Part shown: piece after piece, positions 16,650 to 25,050 of the stretch
Numbering within the stretch: the first letter of the stretch is position 1
Layout of the letters: the number at the start of each line of letters is the position of its first letter
Assembly: GCF_049801075.1 (NCBI RefSeq)
Contig: NZ_JBNAGG010000001.1
Span: forward strand, 1,302,001 to 1,366,000
Direction: 5' to 3'
Length of the DNA stretch: 64,000 bases
Source: Maritalea sp049801075
GTDB lineage: Bacteria > Pseudomonadota > Alphaproteobacteria > Rhizobiales > Devosiaceae
Notes under the pieces: generated by a model
What the model was told of the DNA's origin: nothing
The model's input: the letters and a program-made list of their open reading frames with translations, nothing else
Database searches by the model: none
Made by a program: the position numbers and the translations under genes

Positions 16650-17454
16650 ATTGGCCGATTATCAGCCCGAGCATTTTTTGCTGACCATGAAGGGCGACAT
16701 TGCCATTGTGCAATTGAACCGCCCGGACCGGAAAAATCCGCTCACTTTTGAAAGCTATGCTGAGCTGCGCGATTTCTTCCGCGAGCTTCACTACGCCGAC
16801 GACATCAACGCCGTAATTTTTGCCAGCAATGGCGGCAATTTCTGTTCCGGCGGTGATGTGCATGACATTATCGGGCCGCTGGTGGGCATGGATATGAAAG
16901 AACTGTTGGCCTTCACCCGCATGACCGGGGATTTGGTCAAGGCGATGCTCAATTGCTCCACTCCGATCATCTCTGCTGTCGATGGCGTGGCCGTTGGCGC
17001 GGGTGCGATTATTGCCATGGCGTCGGACATACGGCTGGCGACACCTGAAGCCAAAACCGCCTTTTTGTTTACCCGTGTCGGCCTTGCCGGTTGCGATATG
17101 GGCGCGTGCGCGATGCTGCCCCGTTTGATCGGGCAAGGTCGCGCAGCGGAACTGCTCTATACGGGCCGTTCCATGAGCGCTGAGGAAGGCCATAACTGGG
17201 GCTTTTACAATGCGCTGCACAGCGCCGAAGAGCTGGACGATGCGGCCATGAAGCTCGCTGAGCGTGTGGTGACGGGACCGACTTTTGCCCATGGCATCAC
17301 CAAGACCCAGCTCAACCAAGAATGGAGCATGAGCATCGAGCAAGCGATTGAAAGCGAAGCACAGGCGCAGGCTTTGTGCATGCAAACCAAAGATTTTGAG
17401 CGTGCCTATCACGCGTTTGTCGCAAAAGAAAAACCAAAGTTTGAGGGCAATTAA
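16642..17454 (+). CDS. Enoyl-CoA hydratase family protein, second crotonase-fold enzyme
   Basis: 270 residues from the ATG at 16642, which follows AAAGGA and overlaps the MarR stop by 8 bases. Crotonase features are SNGGNFCSGGDVHDI (about residue 65) and DGVAVGAGAIIAMASD (about residue 113). The second half has FTRVGLAGCDMGACAMLPRLIG, unlike the Glu-containing loop of ordinary hydratases. The family also includes ring-opening hydrolases such as BadI. The divergence from the paralogue at 12225-13016 and its place in the anthraniloyl-CoA operon make a hydrolytic ring-cleavage role possible; this is inference. Its last base is the first base of the next ATG. Confidence 0.88.
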   Translation: MTKLADYQPEHFLLTMKGDIAIVQLNRPDRKNPLTFESYAELRDFFRELHYADDINAVIFASNGGNFCSGGDVHDIIGPLVGMDMKELLAFTRMTGDLVKAMLNCSTPIISAVDGVAVGAGAIIAMASDIRLATPEAKTAFLFTRVGLAGCDMGACAMLPRLIGQGRAAELLYTGRSMSAEEGHNWGFYNALHSAEELDDAAMKLAERVVTGPTFAHGITKTQLNQEWSMSIEQAIESEAQAQALCMQTKDFERAYHAFVAKEKPKFEGN

Positions 17455-18590
17455 TGGCCGATCAAAGCTTTCTCAACTGGCCCTTTTTTGAAGATAGGCA
17501 CCGCGCCTTGCACGCTGAGCTGGAAAGCTGGGCCAGCGCCAATTTGCCCGTCGATCACAGCGACGTGGATCAGGCCTGCAAAGATCTGGTGGCCGCGTTG
17601 GGCAAAGCAGGTTTTTTGCAATATAGCGGCGCGAAGCAAGGCGAGACGCTGGATGTGCGCAGCCTGTGCCTGATCCGCGAAACTTTGGCGCGGCATGATG
17701 GTTTGGCTGATTTTGCCTTTGCGATGCAAGGCTTGGGCACCGGGGCGCTGTCGCTGTTCGGCACGCCTGACCAGCAATCCTGGCTAGACAAAACCCGCGC
17801 AGGTGAAGCGCTTTCTGCGTTTGCCCTGAGCGAGCCTAAGTCCGGGTCCGATGTGGCCAATATTGAATTGAGCGCCGAAGACAAGGGCAATCATTATGTG
17901 CTCAATGGCGAAAAGACGTGGATTTCCAATGGTGGCATCGCCAATGTTTACACGGTTTTTGCCCGCACGGGCGAAGCACCGGGGGCCAAGGGGCTGTCTG
18001 CCTTTGTGGTGCCTGCGGATAGCGAAGGGCTCGAGATTGCCGAACGCTTGGACGTGATCGCACCGCACCCACTCGCGCGGCTGAAGTTCAATAATGTGCA
18101 TGTGCCGAAAACCGACATGATCGGCGACGCAGGTGCAGGCTTTAAAATCGCCATGAGCGTTTTGGACGTGTTCCGTTCCACAGTTGGGGCGGCGGCATTG
18201 GGCTTTGCCCGCCGGGCGCTAGACGAAACTTTGGCCCGCGCCAAATCGCGGGAACTGTTCGGCGCGCCCTTGGCCGAATTGCAAATGGTGCAAGGCCATA
18301 TCGCCGACATGGCCTTGGATGTGGATGCGGCGGCCTTGCTGATTTACCGTGCCGCATGGACCAAAGATATGGGCGCTGCGCGCGTGACGCGGGAAGCCGC
18401 CATGGCAAAGCTTTACGCGACGGACAAAGCGCAAGAGGTGATCGACAAAGCCGTGCAGATCCACGGTGGCGACGGGGTGCGCAAAGGATCGATCGTAGAG
18501 AGCCTATACAGAGAAATTCGCGCCTTGCGCATTTATGAGGGCGCCTCAGACGTCCAAAAAATTGTGATTGCGCGCCAGACACTAAGCTAA
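17454..18590 (+). CDS. Acyl-CoA dehydrogenase
   Basis: 378 residues with the acyl-CoA dehydrogenase pattern: FALSEPKSGSDVANIEL (residues 122-138), KTWISNGGIA for FAD contact, and QIHGGDGVRKGSIVESLYREIRALRIYEGASD at the C-terminal end. It introduces a 2,3 double bond into an acyl-CoA using FAD and passes electrons to ETF. In this operon it would act on the ring-opened dicarboxylic intermediate. A one-base overlap with the preceding gene indicates coupling. It is distinct from the glutaryl-CoA dehydrogenase at 36307. Confidence 0.93.
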   Translation: MADQSFLNWPFFEDRHRALHAELESWASANLPVDHSDVDQACKDLVAALGKAGFLQYSGAKQGETLDVRSLCLIRETLARHDGLADFAFAMQGLGTGALSLFGTPDQQSWLDKTRAGEALSAFALSEPKSGSDVANIELSAEDKGNHYVLNGEKTWISNGGIANVYTVFARTGEAPGAKGLSAFVVPADSEGLEIAERLDVIAPHPLARLKFNNVHVPKTDMIGDAGAGFKIAMSVLDVFRSTVGAAALGFARRALDETLARAKSRELFGAPLAELQMVQGHIADMALDVDAAALLIYRAAWTKDMGAARVTREAAMAKLYATDKAQEVIDKAVQIHGGDGVRKGSIVESLYREIRALRIYEGASDVQKIVIARQTLS

Positions 18591-18609
18591 AATTCCTTGG
18601 GAGGGGATC

Positions 18610-20235
18610 ATGGAATTGGGACCAACTGGTCATGTGGACCATTTTTGCCGGGAGAACTTGCCGCCATTTGATCAATGGCCGCAGATCAATGCGGAAGATT
18701 TCACTTATCCGGAATATTTGAATGTGGGCCGTGCCCTCACCGACGCGATGGTGGAAAAAGGCTTTGGCGACAACACCGCATTGATCGGCAATGGCCGTCA
18801 GCGCACCTATAAGGAATTGGCGGACTGGACCAACCGTTTGGCCCATGCGCTGGTGGAGGACTATGGCGTGAAGCCGGGCAACCGCGTGTTGATCCGCTCC
18901 GCCAACAACCCCGCCATGGTCGCCTGCTGGCTTGCCGCCACCAAGGCAGGCGCGGTGGTGGTCAATACCATGCCGCTGCTGCGCGCAGGCGAATTGGGCG
19001 CCATTGTCGACAAGGCCGAAATCGAGTTTGCCTTGTGCGACACACGGATGATGGACGAGATTGTTGCCTGCGGCAAAACATCGAAGTTCCTCAAAACCAT
19101 TATCGGTTTTGACGGCACTGCCAATCATGATGCGGAGTTGGACCGGATTGCCTTGGGCAAATCGGTGAAGTTTGATGCGGTGAAAACGGGTCGTGACGAT
19201 GTGGCCCTGTTGGGATTCACCTCCGGCACCACGGGCGAACCAAAAGCCACCATGCATTTCCACCGCGATTTGCTGATTATTGCCGATGGCTATGCCAAAG
19301 AGGTTCTGCAAGTCACATCAGATGATGTGTTTGTCGGGTCCCCACCTTTGGCCTTTACCTTCGGCTTGGGCGGTTTGGCCGTGTTTCCCTTGCGCTTTGG
19401 TGCAACTGCCACCTTGCTGGAAACTGCGTCACCGCCAAATATGATCGAGATCATCGAAACCCACAAAGCCACTATTTGCTTCACCGCCCCCACCGCCTAT
19501 CGCGTGATGCTGCGGGCTATGGATGAAGGGGCGGATTTGTCCACCTTGCGCTGCGCGGTTTCGGCGGGTGAAACATTGCCCGAGCCTGTGTTTGATGAAT
19601 GGCAGCAAAAGACGGGTAAGCCGATGCTGGACGGTATTGGTGCCACCGAAATGCTACACATCTTTATCTCCAACCGCCTGGACGATGCGAAACCTGCCTG
19701 CACGGGCAAGCCAGTGACGGGCTACGAGGCCAAAGTTGTTGACGACGAGATGAACGAAATGCCGCGCGGCGAACCGGGGCGTTTGGCTGTGCGCGGCCCC
19801 ACGGGCTGCCGCTATTTGAATGATGAGCGGCAAGCCAAATATGTCACAGACGGGTGGAACATTACGGGTGACACCTTTGTGGAAGATGAAAATGGCTATT
19901 TCCATTTCGCCGCCCGTAATGATGATATGATCATTTCATCTGGCTACAACATCGCCGGACCAGAGGTGGAAGCCGCGCTGTTGGCGCATGAATATGTGCT
20001 TGAATGTGCAGTGATCGGCGTGCCCGACACTGAGCGCGGCCATATTGTTCAGGCGCATGTGGTGCTGGCCGAAGGCACTTCAGCATCTGATGAAACCACC
20101 AAGATTTTACAAGATCATGTGAAAGCAACCATTGCGCCCTTTAAATATCCGCGCTCTGTGGTATTCACCGATCAGTTGCCCAAAACCCAAACAGGAAAAA
20201 TCCAGCGGTTCCAGCTAAGGGAAAACCAAAAGTGA
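18610..20235 (+). CDS. Acyl-CoA synthetase, probable 2-aminobenzoate (anthranilate)-CoA ligase
   Basis: 541 residues, AMP-forming acyl/aryl-CoA ligase. The P-loop-like motif is LLGFTSGTTGEPKATMHF (about residue 200). The C-terminal domain hinge follows GDTFVEDENGYFHFAARNDDMI, and the catalytic Lys is in PKTQTGKIQRF at the very end. A clear GGGAGGGG ribosome site precedes the ATG. In Azoarcus evansii the homologous ligase opens the 2-aminobenzoate pathway. Here it sits between the downstream enzymes and kynureninase, which produces anthranilate, so that substrate is the best reading; benzoate or salicylate are alternatives. Its stop overlaps the kynureninase GTG start. Confidence 0.9.
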   Translation: MELGPTGHVDHFCRENLPPFDQWPQINAEDFTYPEYLNVGRALTDAMVEKGFGDNTALIGNGRQRTYKELADWTNRLAHALVEDYGVKPGNRVLIRSANNPAMVACWLAATKAGAVVVNTMPLLRAGELGAIVDKAEIEFALCDTRMMDEIVACGKTSKFLKTIIGFDGTANHDAELDRIALGKSVKFDAVKTGRDDVALLGFTSGTTGEPKATMHFHRDLLIIADGYAKEVLQVTSDDVFVGSPPLAFTFGLGGLAVFPLRFGATATLLETASPPNMIEIIETHKATICFTAPTAYRVMLRAMDEGADLSTLRCAVSAGETLPEPVFDEWQQKTGKPMLDGIGATEMLHIFISNRLDDAKPACTGKPVTGYEAKVVDDEMNEMPRGEPGRLAVRGPTGCRYLNDERQAKYVTDGWNITGDTFVEDENGYFHFAARNDDMIISSGYNIAGPEVEAALLAHEYVLECAVIGVPDTERGHIVQAHVVLAEGTSASDETTKILQDHVKATIAPFKYPRSVVFTDQLPKTQTGKIQRFQLRENQK

Positions 20236-21428
20236 CCGATATTTTTGCCCAAACCAAAGCCAAATTTCATCTGCCAAAAGGCGTGATTTATCTGGATGGC
20301 AACAGCCTTGGCCCGCTGCCAAAAGCGGCGATGGGCGTGGTGGAGCGCACCATTCAGGATGAATGGGGCGAGATGCTGATTACTGGGTGGAACAAGGCCG
20401 GATGGATCAACAAGCCCAGCGAGATTGGCGACCGAATTGGCAAATTGATCGGCGCACCTGCTGGCTCTGTGGTGATGGGCGATACCTTGTCGATCAAGGT
20501 TTATCAGGCTTTGGCCTCGGCGTTGGAGCTTAATCCGGGCCGCAAAGTTGTCCTGTCCGACAGTGGCAACTTTCCTTCTGACCTCTATATCGCTGATGGC
20601 CTATTGAAGAGCTTGGGCGAAGAATATGAGCTACGTGTGGTCGCGCCGGAAGAGGTTGAAAATGCGCTGACGGACGATGTGGCCGTGATGATGATCACCG
20701 AGGTCGATTATCGCACCGGGCGCAAGCACGACATGAAAGCGCTCACCGGAAAAGCCCATGCCAATGGCATTTTGACCATTTGGGATTTGGCCCACTCCGC
20801 AGGCGCGTTGCCCGTTGACCTTGAAGGCTGCAACGCCGATTTTGCGGTGGGCTGCACCTATAAATATCTTAATGGCGGCCCCGGCGCGCCTGCCTTTATC
20901 TATGTCGCTGACAAGCATAAAGATGCGGCGCGCCCTGCCCTTTCCGGCTGGATGGGTCATGAGGCACCATTCGCGTTTGATCTTGATTATCGCGCTGCGC
21001 CGGGCATTGAACGGATGCGCGTCGGCACTCCGCCGATCATCGCACTGAGTGTTTTGGAAGCCAGCATGGACATTTGGGACATGGTGGAGATGGACGCGGT
21101 GCGCGAGCGGTCCATCGAACTATGTGATTTATTTATTGATGAAGTTGAGCGGCTTTGCCCGCAATTGCAATTGGGGTCGCCGCGTGAAGGCAGGCGCCGG
21201 GGTTCGCAAGTTTCCTTCCATTTCGAGAATGGCTATGCGGCGATGCAGGCACTGATTGCCAACGGGGTTATCGGCGATTTCCGCGCCCCGGATATGATGC
21301 GGTTCGGGTTTACCCCGCTTTATGTTAATCATGATGATGTGCGTGGCGCTGCGGCCATTCTTGGTACTATTATTAATGAAAAAGTTTGGGACGATCCCAA
21401 GTACCAAAAAAGGTCAAAAGTTACATGA
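20232..21428 (+). CDS. kynU: Kynureninase
   Basis: 398 residues, PLP-dependent fold type I. The PLP lysine lies in TYKYLNGGPGAPAFIYV (about residue 220), the kynureninase signature, and an N-terminal YLDGNSLGPLPKAA is also characteristic. The reaction is cleavage of L-kynurenine to anthranilate and L-alanine. The start is a GTG that overlaps the ligase TGA (GTGA), and the stop overlaps the tryptophan dioxygenase ATG. The alanine by-product can feed nitrogen metabolism, while anthranilate is activated by the ligase just upstream, so catabolism rather than tryptophan synthesis is indicated. Confidence 0.95.
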   Translation: MTDIFAQTKAKFHLPKGVIYLDGNSLGPLPKAAMGVVERTIQDEWGEMLITGWNKAGWINKPSEIGDRIGKLIGAPAGSVVMGDTLSIKVYQALASALELNPGRKVVLSDSGNFPSDLYIADGLLKSLGEEYELRVVAPEEVENALTDDVAVMMITEVDYRTGRKHDMKALTGKAHANGILTIWDLAHSAGALPVDLEGCNADFAVGCTYKYLNGGPGAPAFIYVADKHKDAARPALSGWMGHEAPFAFDLDYRAAPGIERMRVGTPPIIALSVLEASMDIWDMVEMDAVRERSIELCDLFIDEVERLCPQLQLGSPREGRRRGSQVSFHFENGYAAMQALIANGVIGDFRAPDMMRFGFTPLYVNHDDVRGAAAILGTIINEKVWDDPKYQKRSKVT

Positions 21429-22261
21429 TCAAGCCATATGATCCGAGCGAAGAAGGCGCTCAAATGTCATTTGATGGACGCATGTCCTATGGTGACTATT
21501 TGCAAATTGATACCATCCTCAACACCCAAAAGCCGCTTTCCACAGCGCATGACGAGATGCTGTTTATCATTCAGCATCAAACCAGCGAATTGTGGATGAA
21601 GCTGGCGGTGCATGAGCTGCATGCGGCCCGCACTGCAATGCAAGAAAACCGCCTTGAGCCAGCCTTTAAGATGCTGGCGCGGGTGGCGCGCATATTTGAG
21701 CAACTCAACAATGCATGGGACGTGTTGCGCACCATGACACCGTCGGAATATACCCAGTTTCGCGAGACATTGGGCCAATCCTCCGGCTTTCAATCTTACC
21801 AATATCGGCAGATTGAATATATATTGGGGAACCGCAATCAATCCATGCTGAAGCCCCATGCGCACCGTGAAGAAATTCACACCATGCTCAAAAAAGAGCT
21901 AGATGTGCCAAGCCTTTACGATGTGGCGCTGCAATTACTGCAGCTTGGCGGCATCAGCGTGCCAGAAGCTGTTTTGAACCGCGATGTCAGCAAAACCCAT
22001 GTGGCTGACGATGGCGTTGAAGCGGCTTGGGCCAAGGTTTATGAGAACCCGGAGAAATATTGGGTACTGTATCAACTGGCGGAAAAGCTTGTTGATTTTG
22101 AAGATTATTTTCGCCGTTGGCGCTTCAACCATGTCACAACGGTGGAACGAATTATCGGCTTTAAACGGGGCACAGGCGGCACGGGTGGCGTGAGCTATTT
22201 ACGCCGGATGCTGGATGTGGAACTATTCCCCGAACTTTGGCATGTGAGGACACAATTATGA
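21425..22261 (+). CDS. kynA: Tryptophan 2,3-dioxygenase
   Basis: 278 residues from the ATG at 21425, which overlaps the kynureninase stop; the open frame begins 13 codons earlier inside kynU. The family stretch HDEMLFIIQHQTSELWMKL (about residue 40) and the substrate loop KRGTGGTGGVSYLRRML near the C-terminus are diagnostic of this haem enzyme. It oxidises L-tryptophan with O2 to N-formyl-L-kynurenine, the entry step of the kynurenine route. The length is standard for bacterial TDO. Next to it is the stand-alone RAM protein with an ATGA overlap. Confidence 0.96.
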   Translation: MIKPYDPSEEGAQMSFDGRMSYGDYLQIDTILNTQKPLSTAHDEMLFIIQHQTSELWMKLAVHELHAARTAMQENRLEPAFKMLARVARIFEQLNNAWDVLRTMTPSEYTQFRETLGQSSGFQSYQYRQIEYILGNRNQSMLKPHAHREEIHTMLKKELDVPSLYDVALQLLQLGGISVPEAVLNRDVSKTHVADDGVEAAWAKVYENPEKYWVLYQLAEKLVDFEDYFRRWRFNHVTTVERIIGFKRGTGGTGGVSYLRRMLDVELFPELWHVRTQL

Positions 22262-22494
22262 CCTGCGTATTTGTTCAATTGCGGTGCAAGCCGGGCAAAA
22301 CTTATGAAGTTGCTGACCAAATTCACGAGCGCGAAATTGTTTCTGAGCTTTATTCGACCTCGGGCAATTTTGATTTGATGATGAAGATCTACATACCCGA
22401 AGGCGAAGATGTGGGCATGTTCATCAATGACAATATTGTGGACATTGAAGGTATTGAGCGTTCGCTGACCACACTGACCTTCAAAACATTCTAG
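22258..22494 (+). CDS. Stand-alone RAM (Lrp/AsnC ligand-binding) domain protein
   Basis: 78 residues from the ATG at 22258, which overlaps the tryptophan dioxygenase stop. The whole protein aligns to the C-terminal effector domain of Lrp/AsnC regulators (CVFVQLRCKPGKTYEVADQI, then the GNFDLMMKIYI strand), with no helix-turn-helix. Such single RAM proteins assemble into ring-like oligomers and bind amino acids. As the last gene of the kynurenine operon it may sense tryptophan or kynurenine, or modify another Lrp family protein. It could also be an enzyme modulator. No function is proven for it here. Confidence 0.88.
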   Translation: MTCVFVQLRCKPGKTYEVADQIHEREIVSELYSTSGNFDLMMKIYIPEGEDVGMFINDNIVDIEGIERSLTTLTFKTF

Positions 22495-22585
22495 GCGCTA
22501 AGCGCACTTAATAGAACGGATTTCGGATCTAGCAATCCGGAATCCTCTAAACTTTTCAGACGTATACAAATGGTAAAGTTGCTAG

Positions 22586-22615
22586 AAGCTGCAGGACATG
22601 CAGCTTTTTTCTTTT
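22586..22615 (+). terminator. Rho-independent terminator after the kynurenine/anthraniloyl-CoA operon
   Basis: An 8-bp perfect stem (22586-22593 with 22599-22606) around a 5-base loop runs into a T-rich tract. It lies about 90 bases after the RAM gene and ends the long rightward operon. Confidence 0.85.
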
Positions 22616-22692
22616 AAGCCTGTTGATTCACATCAAAGGATGTTCGTTTTCGTCGGCGCATAATTCCCCTTTAACTGAAAAGGGGGAATAGC

Positions 22693-23655
22693 ATGAATGA
22701 GGAGATGAATAAGGGACCAGGTGAAGCAATAGTTGACGCTGACTTGGCAACACAAGGCGTGCCCGATCTTAATGAGCCAACGCCACAACACCGATTGGCA
22801 GAAATGCGCCACAATCTTGAAGCAATTCGGCGTAGTTTTGAAACGGGCGACTACCCCTACAAAAACAAAATCTCTCGCAAGAGCTATGAAGCGCAAAAGG
22901 CCAAGCTGCAAGTCGAACTGTTGAAAGTTCAAGACTGGGCGCGGGAAACCGGCGAGAAGTTTGTGTTGATTTTTGAAGGACGTGACGCTGCGGGCAAAGG
23001 CGGCACGATCAAACGCTTTACCGAGCATTTAAACCCTCGCGGTGCCCGCGTAATCGCCCTTGAGAAACCTACCGAACGCGAACAAAGCCAATGGTATTTT
23101 CAACGTTATGTGCAGCATTTACCTTCGGCGGGAGAGCTGATTTTTTTTGACAGGTCATGGTATAATCGCGCTGGCGTTGAGCGGGTGATGGGGTTTTGTA
23201 ACCCCAACGAATATTTGGAGTTTATGCGTCAGGCCCCTGAATTTGAGCGCATGATTGTGCGTACAGGCGTTCGATTGTTTAAATACTGGTTTTCTGTGAC
23301 GCAGGAAGAACAGCGGCGGCGCTTCCATGCACGAGAGAATGAGCCTCTAAAGCGGTGGAAACTTTCCCCAATTGATAAAGCCTCTTTGGATAAGTGGGAT
23401 GACTATACCGAAGCCAAAGAAGCCATGTTTTTCTATACGGATACCGCTGACGCACCTTGGACCATCATCAAATCGAATGACAAGAAGCGTGCACGGCTAA
23501 ACTGCATGCGCCATTTTTTAGCCTCGCTCGACTATCCCGGCAAGGACGCACATGTGGTGCATGGCCCTGACCCACTTATCGTGGGCTCATCCAATGATGT
23601 GATTGGTCGTTCCGAACACATTTTGGGTGCAACGCTCCACCCTGATCACCGATAA
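22693..23655 (+). CDS. ppk2: Polyphosphate kinase 2 family protein
   Basis: 320 residues. The PPK2 fold is shown by Walker A GRDAAGKGGTIKRF (about residue 97) and the lid and Walker B part FFDRSWYNRAGVERVMGF (about residue 152), followed by RRRFHAREN. Single-domain PPK2 enzymes use inorganic polyphosphate to phosphorylate GDP, ADP or AMP, or run in reverse. The length and N-terminal extension suit class I (nucleoside diphosphate to triphosphate). AAGGGGGAATAGC precedes the ATG. It stands alone between two terminators. A phosphate-uptake operon is also in the window, though 36 kb away. Confidence 0.93.
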   Translation: MNEEMNKGPGEAIVDADLATQGVPDLNEPTPQHRLAEMRHNLEAIRRSFETGDYPYKNKISRKSYEAQKAKLQVELLKVQDWARETGEKFVLIFEGRDAAGKGGTIKRFTEHLNPRGARVIALEKPTEREQSQWYFQRYVQHLPSAGELIFFDRSWYNRAGVERVMGFCNPNEYLEFMRQAPEFERMIVRTGVRLFKYWFSVTQEEQRRRFHARENEPLKRWKLSPIDKASLDKWDDYTEAKEAMFFYTDTADAPWTIIKSNDKKRARLNCMRHFLASLDYPGKDAHVVHGPDPLIVGSSNDVIGRSEHILGATLHPDHR

Positions 23656-23667
23656 ATAGATGACATA

Positions 23668-23694
23668 AAAAAGGGGGAAAACTCCCCCTTTATT
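23668..23694. terminator. Bidirectional terminator between ppk2 and the M20 hydrolase
   Basis: A 9-bp perfect stem (23670-23678 and 23683-23691) with a 4-base loop is flanked by A-rich and T-rich tracts. It separates two convergent genes and can serve both. Confidence 0.85.
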
Positions 23695-23695
23695 C

Positions 23696-24868
23696 TCATC
23701 CTTCGATCGGCATACCCTCTTCGATCAGCTTGACCATAAAGCTCGATCCGGTGGGGATGATTTCATCATTAAAATCATATTCCGGATGGTGGCAATTTGG
23801 CGTGTCGCCCTGCCCCAAAAACACATAAGCGCCGGGCCGCGCCAACAGCATGAAAGAGAAATCCTCCGCGCCCATCACTGGCTCAATATCGTCTTTCACC
23901 CGATCTTCACCCACCACTTTTTTGGCCACGTCCAGCGCAAATTTGGTTTGCTCAGGATGGTTGATGGTGACCGGATATTCTTTTTGGTAATTCAAATTGA
24001 TTTTGGCGCCATGCAATTGCGCGATGCCGATGCAAATCTCTTGCATCCGTTTTTCGGCATAGTCCCGCACATCCATATCGAGCGTGCGCACGGTGCCGGA
24101 GAGTTTGGCGGTTTGCTCGATCACATTGTCGGCGGTGCCGCAATGAAAGGTGGTGACGGACACTACGATGGATTTGAGCGGATCGACATTGCGCGAGACG
24201 ATGCGCTGAAAAGCTTGCACCAGATCGGTGCCGACAATGATTGGGTCGATGCCCGTATCCGGGTGGGCCGCGTGAGCGCCTTTGCCGATGATCTCAATCT
24301 CAAAGAAATCCGCGGCTGCCATTAGCGGGCCGGTGCGGGCCTCAATATGGTTCACATCGGTGCCGGGGGAGTTGTGCAGGCCATAGACTTCATCAATGCC
24401 AAAGCGCTCCATTAACCCGTCTTTGACCATCTCATTGCCGCCACCGCCGCCTTCTTCAGCGGGCTGGAAAATCATCACGGCGGTGCCGTCAAAATTGCGG
24501 GTTTCGGCCAGATATTTTGCCGCGCCCAGCAAAATGGTGGTGTGGCCATCATGACCGCAGGCATGCATCACGCCTTGATTTTGCGACTTATAGTCGTGGT
24601 TCAAAATCTCGGTGATGGGCAGCGCATCCATATCAGCGCGCAAGCCGATGGTTTTGCCGGACTTATTTTGCTGCCCTTTGATCACCGCCACAACGCCAGT
24701 TTTGCCAATGCCGGTGACGATTTCGTCCACGCCATAGCTTTCGAGTTTTTCCGCCACCAGCGCCGCGGTGCGATGTTCGTTAAAGCCCAATTCTGGATGG
24801 GCATGAATGTCTTGCCGTATTTCGGTCAGTTCTTTATGAAATTCAGCAACACGATTAATGACTGCCAT
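23696..24868 (-). CDS. M20 family metallo-amidohydrolase
   Basis: 390 residues from the ATG at 24868, which is preceded by GGGGAGA; the ten further codons of the open frame have no ribosome site. The M20D pattern is clear: HPELGFNEHRTA near residue 30, the metal-binding ACGHDGHTTILLGAAKYL near residue 100, and FQPAEEGGGG with the catalytic Glu. Relatives are annotated hippurate hydrolase, N-acyl-amino-acid amidohydrolase or indole-3-acetyl-amino-acid hydrolase. It splits an N-acyl amide using two metal ions. A hippurate-type substrate would release an aromatic acid, but nothing links it to the anthranilate genes except proximity. Confidence 0.9.
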   Translation of the reverse strand: MAVINRVAEFHKELTEIRQDIHAHPELGFNEHRTAALVAEKLESYGVDEIVTGIGKTGVVAVIKGQQNKSGKTIGLRADMDALPITEILNHDYKSQNQGVMHACGHDGHTTILLGAAKYLAETRNFDGTAVMIFQPAEEGGGGGNEMVKDGLMERFGIDEVYGLHNSPGTDVNHIEARTGPLMAAADFFEIEIIGKGAHAAHPDTGIDPIIVGTDLVQAFQRIVSRNVDPLKSIVVSVTTFHCGTADNVIEQTAKLSGTVRTLDMDVRDYAEKRMQEICIGIAQLHGAKINLNYQKEYPVTINHPEQTKFALDVAKKVVGEDRVKDDIEPVMGAEDFSFMLLARPGAYVFLGQGDTPNCHHPEYDFNDEIIPTGSSFMVKLIEEGMPIEG

Positions 24869-25050
24869 TTGTCTCCCCTTGAACATTGGTGCAACCAATA
24901 CTAGGTCAGATTATCATCATGTCCCATTAAGGATGGCAAATGGAATTGTTTGGCTGAACACAATTTTACGTTAGATTTAGCCGAATCATGAATTAAAAGG
25001 CCAAGATGCAAATTACGACGCGAACTCAAGGGCAAGGACATTTTTTAGCT

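Noticed and set aside
18142..19311. Long open frame (389 codons) on the minus strand across the acyl-CoA dehydrogenase and CoA ligase genes
   Set aside because: It is entirely antisense to two genes with clear family motifs, has a His/Arg/Gly-rich composition typical of antisense shadows, and no recognisable domain.
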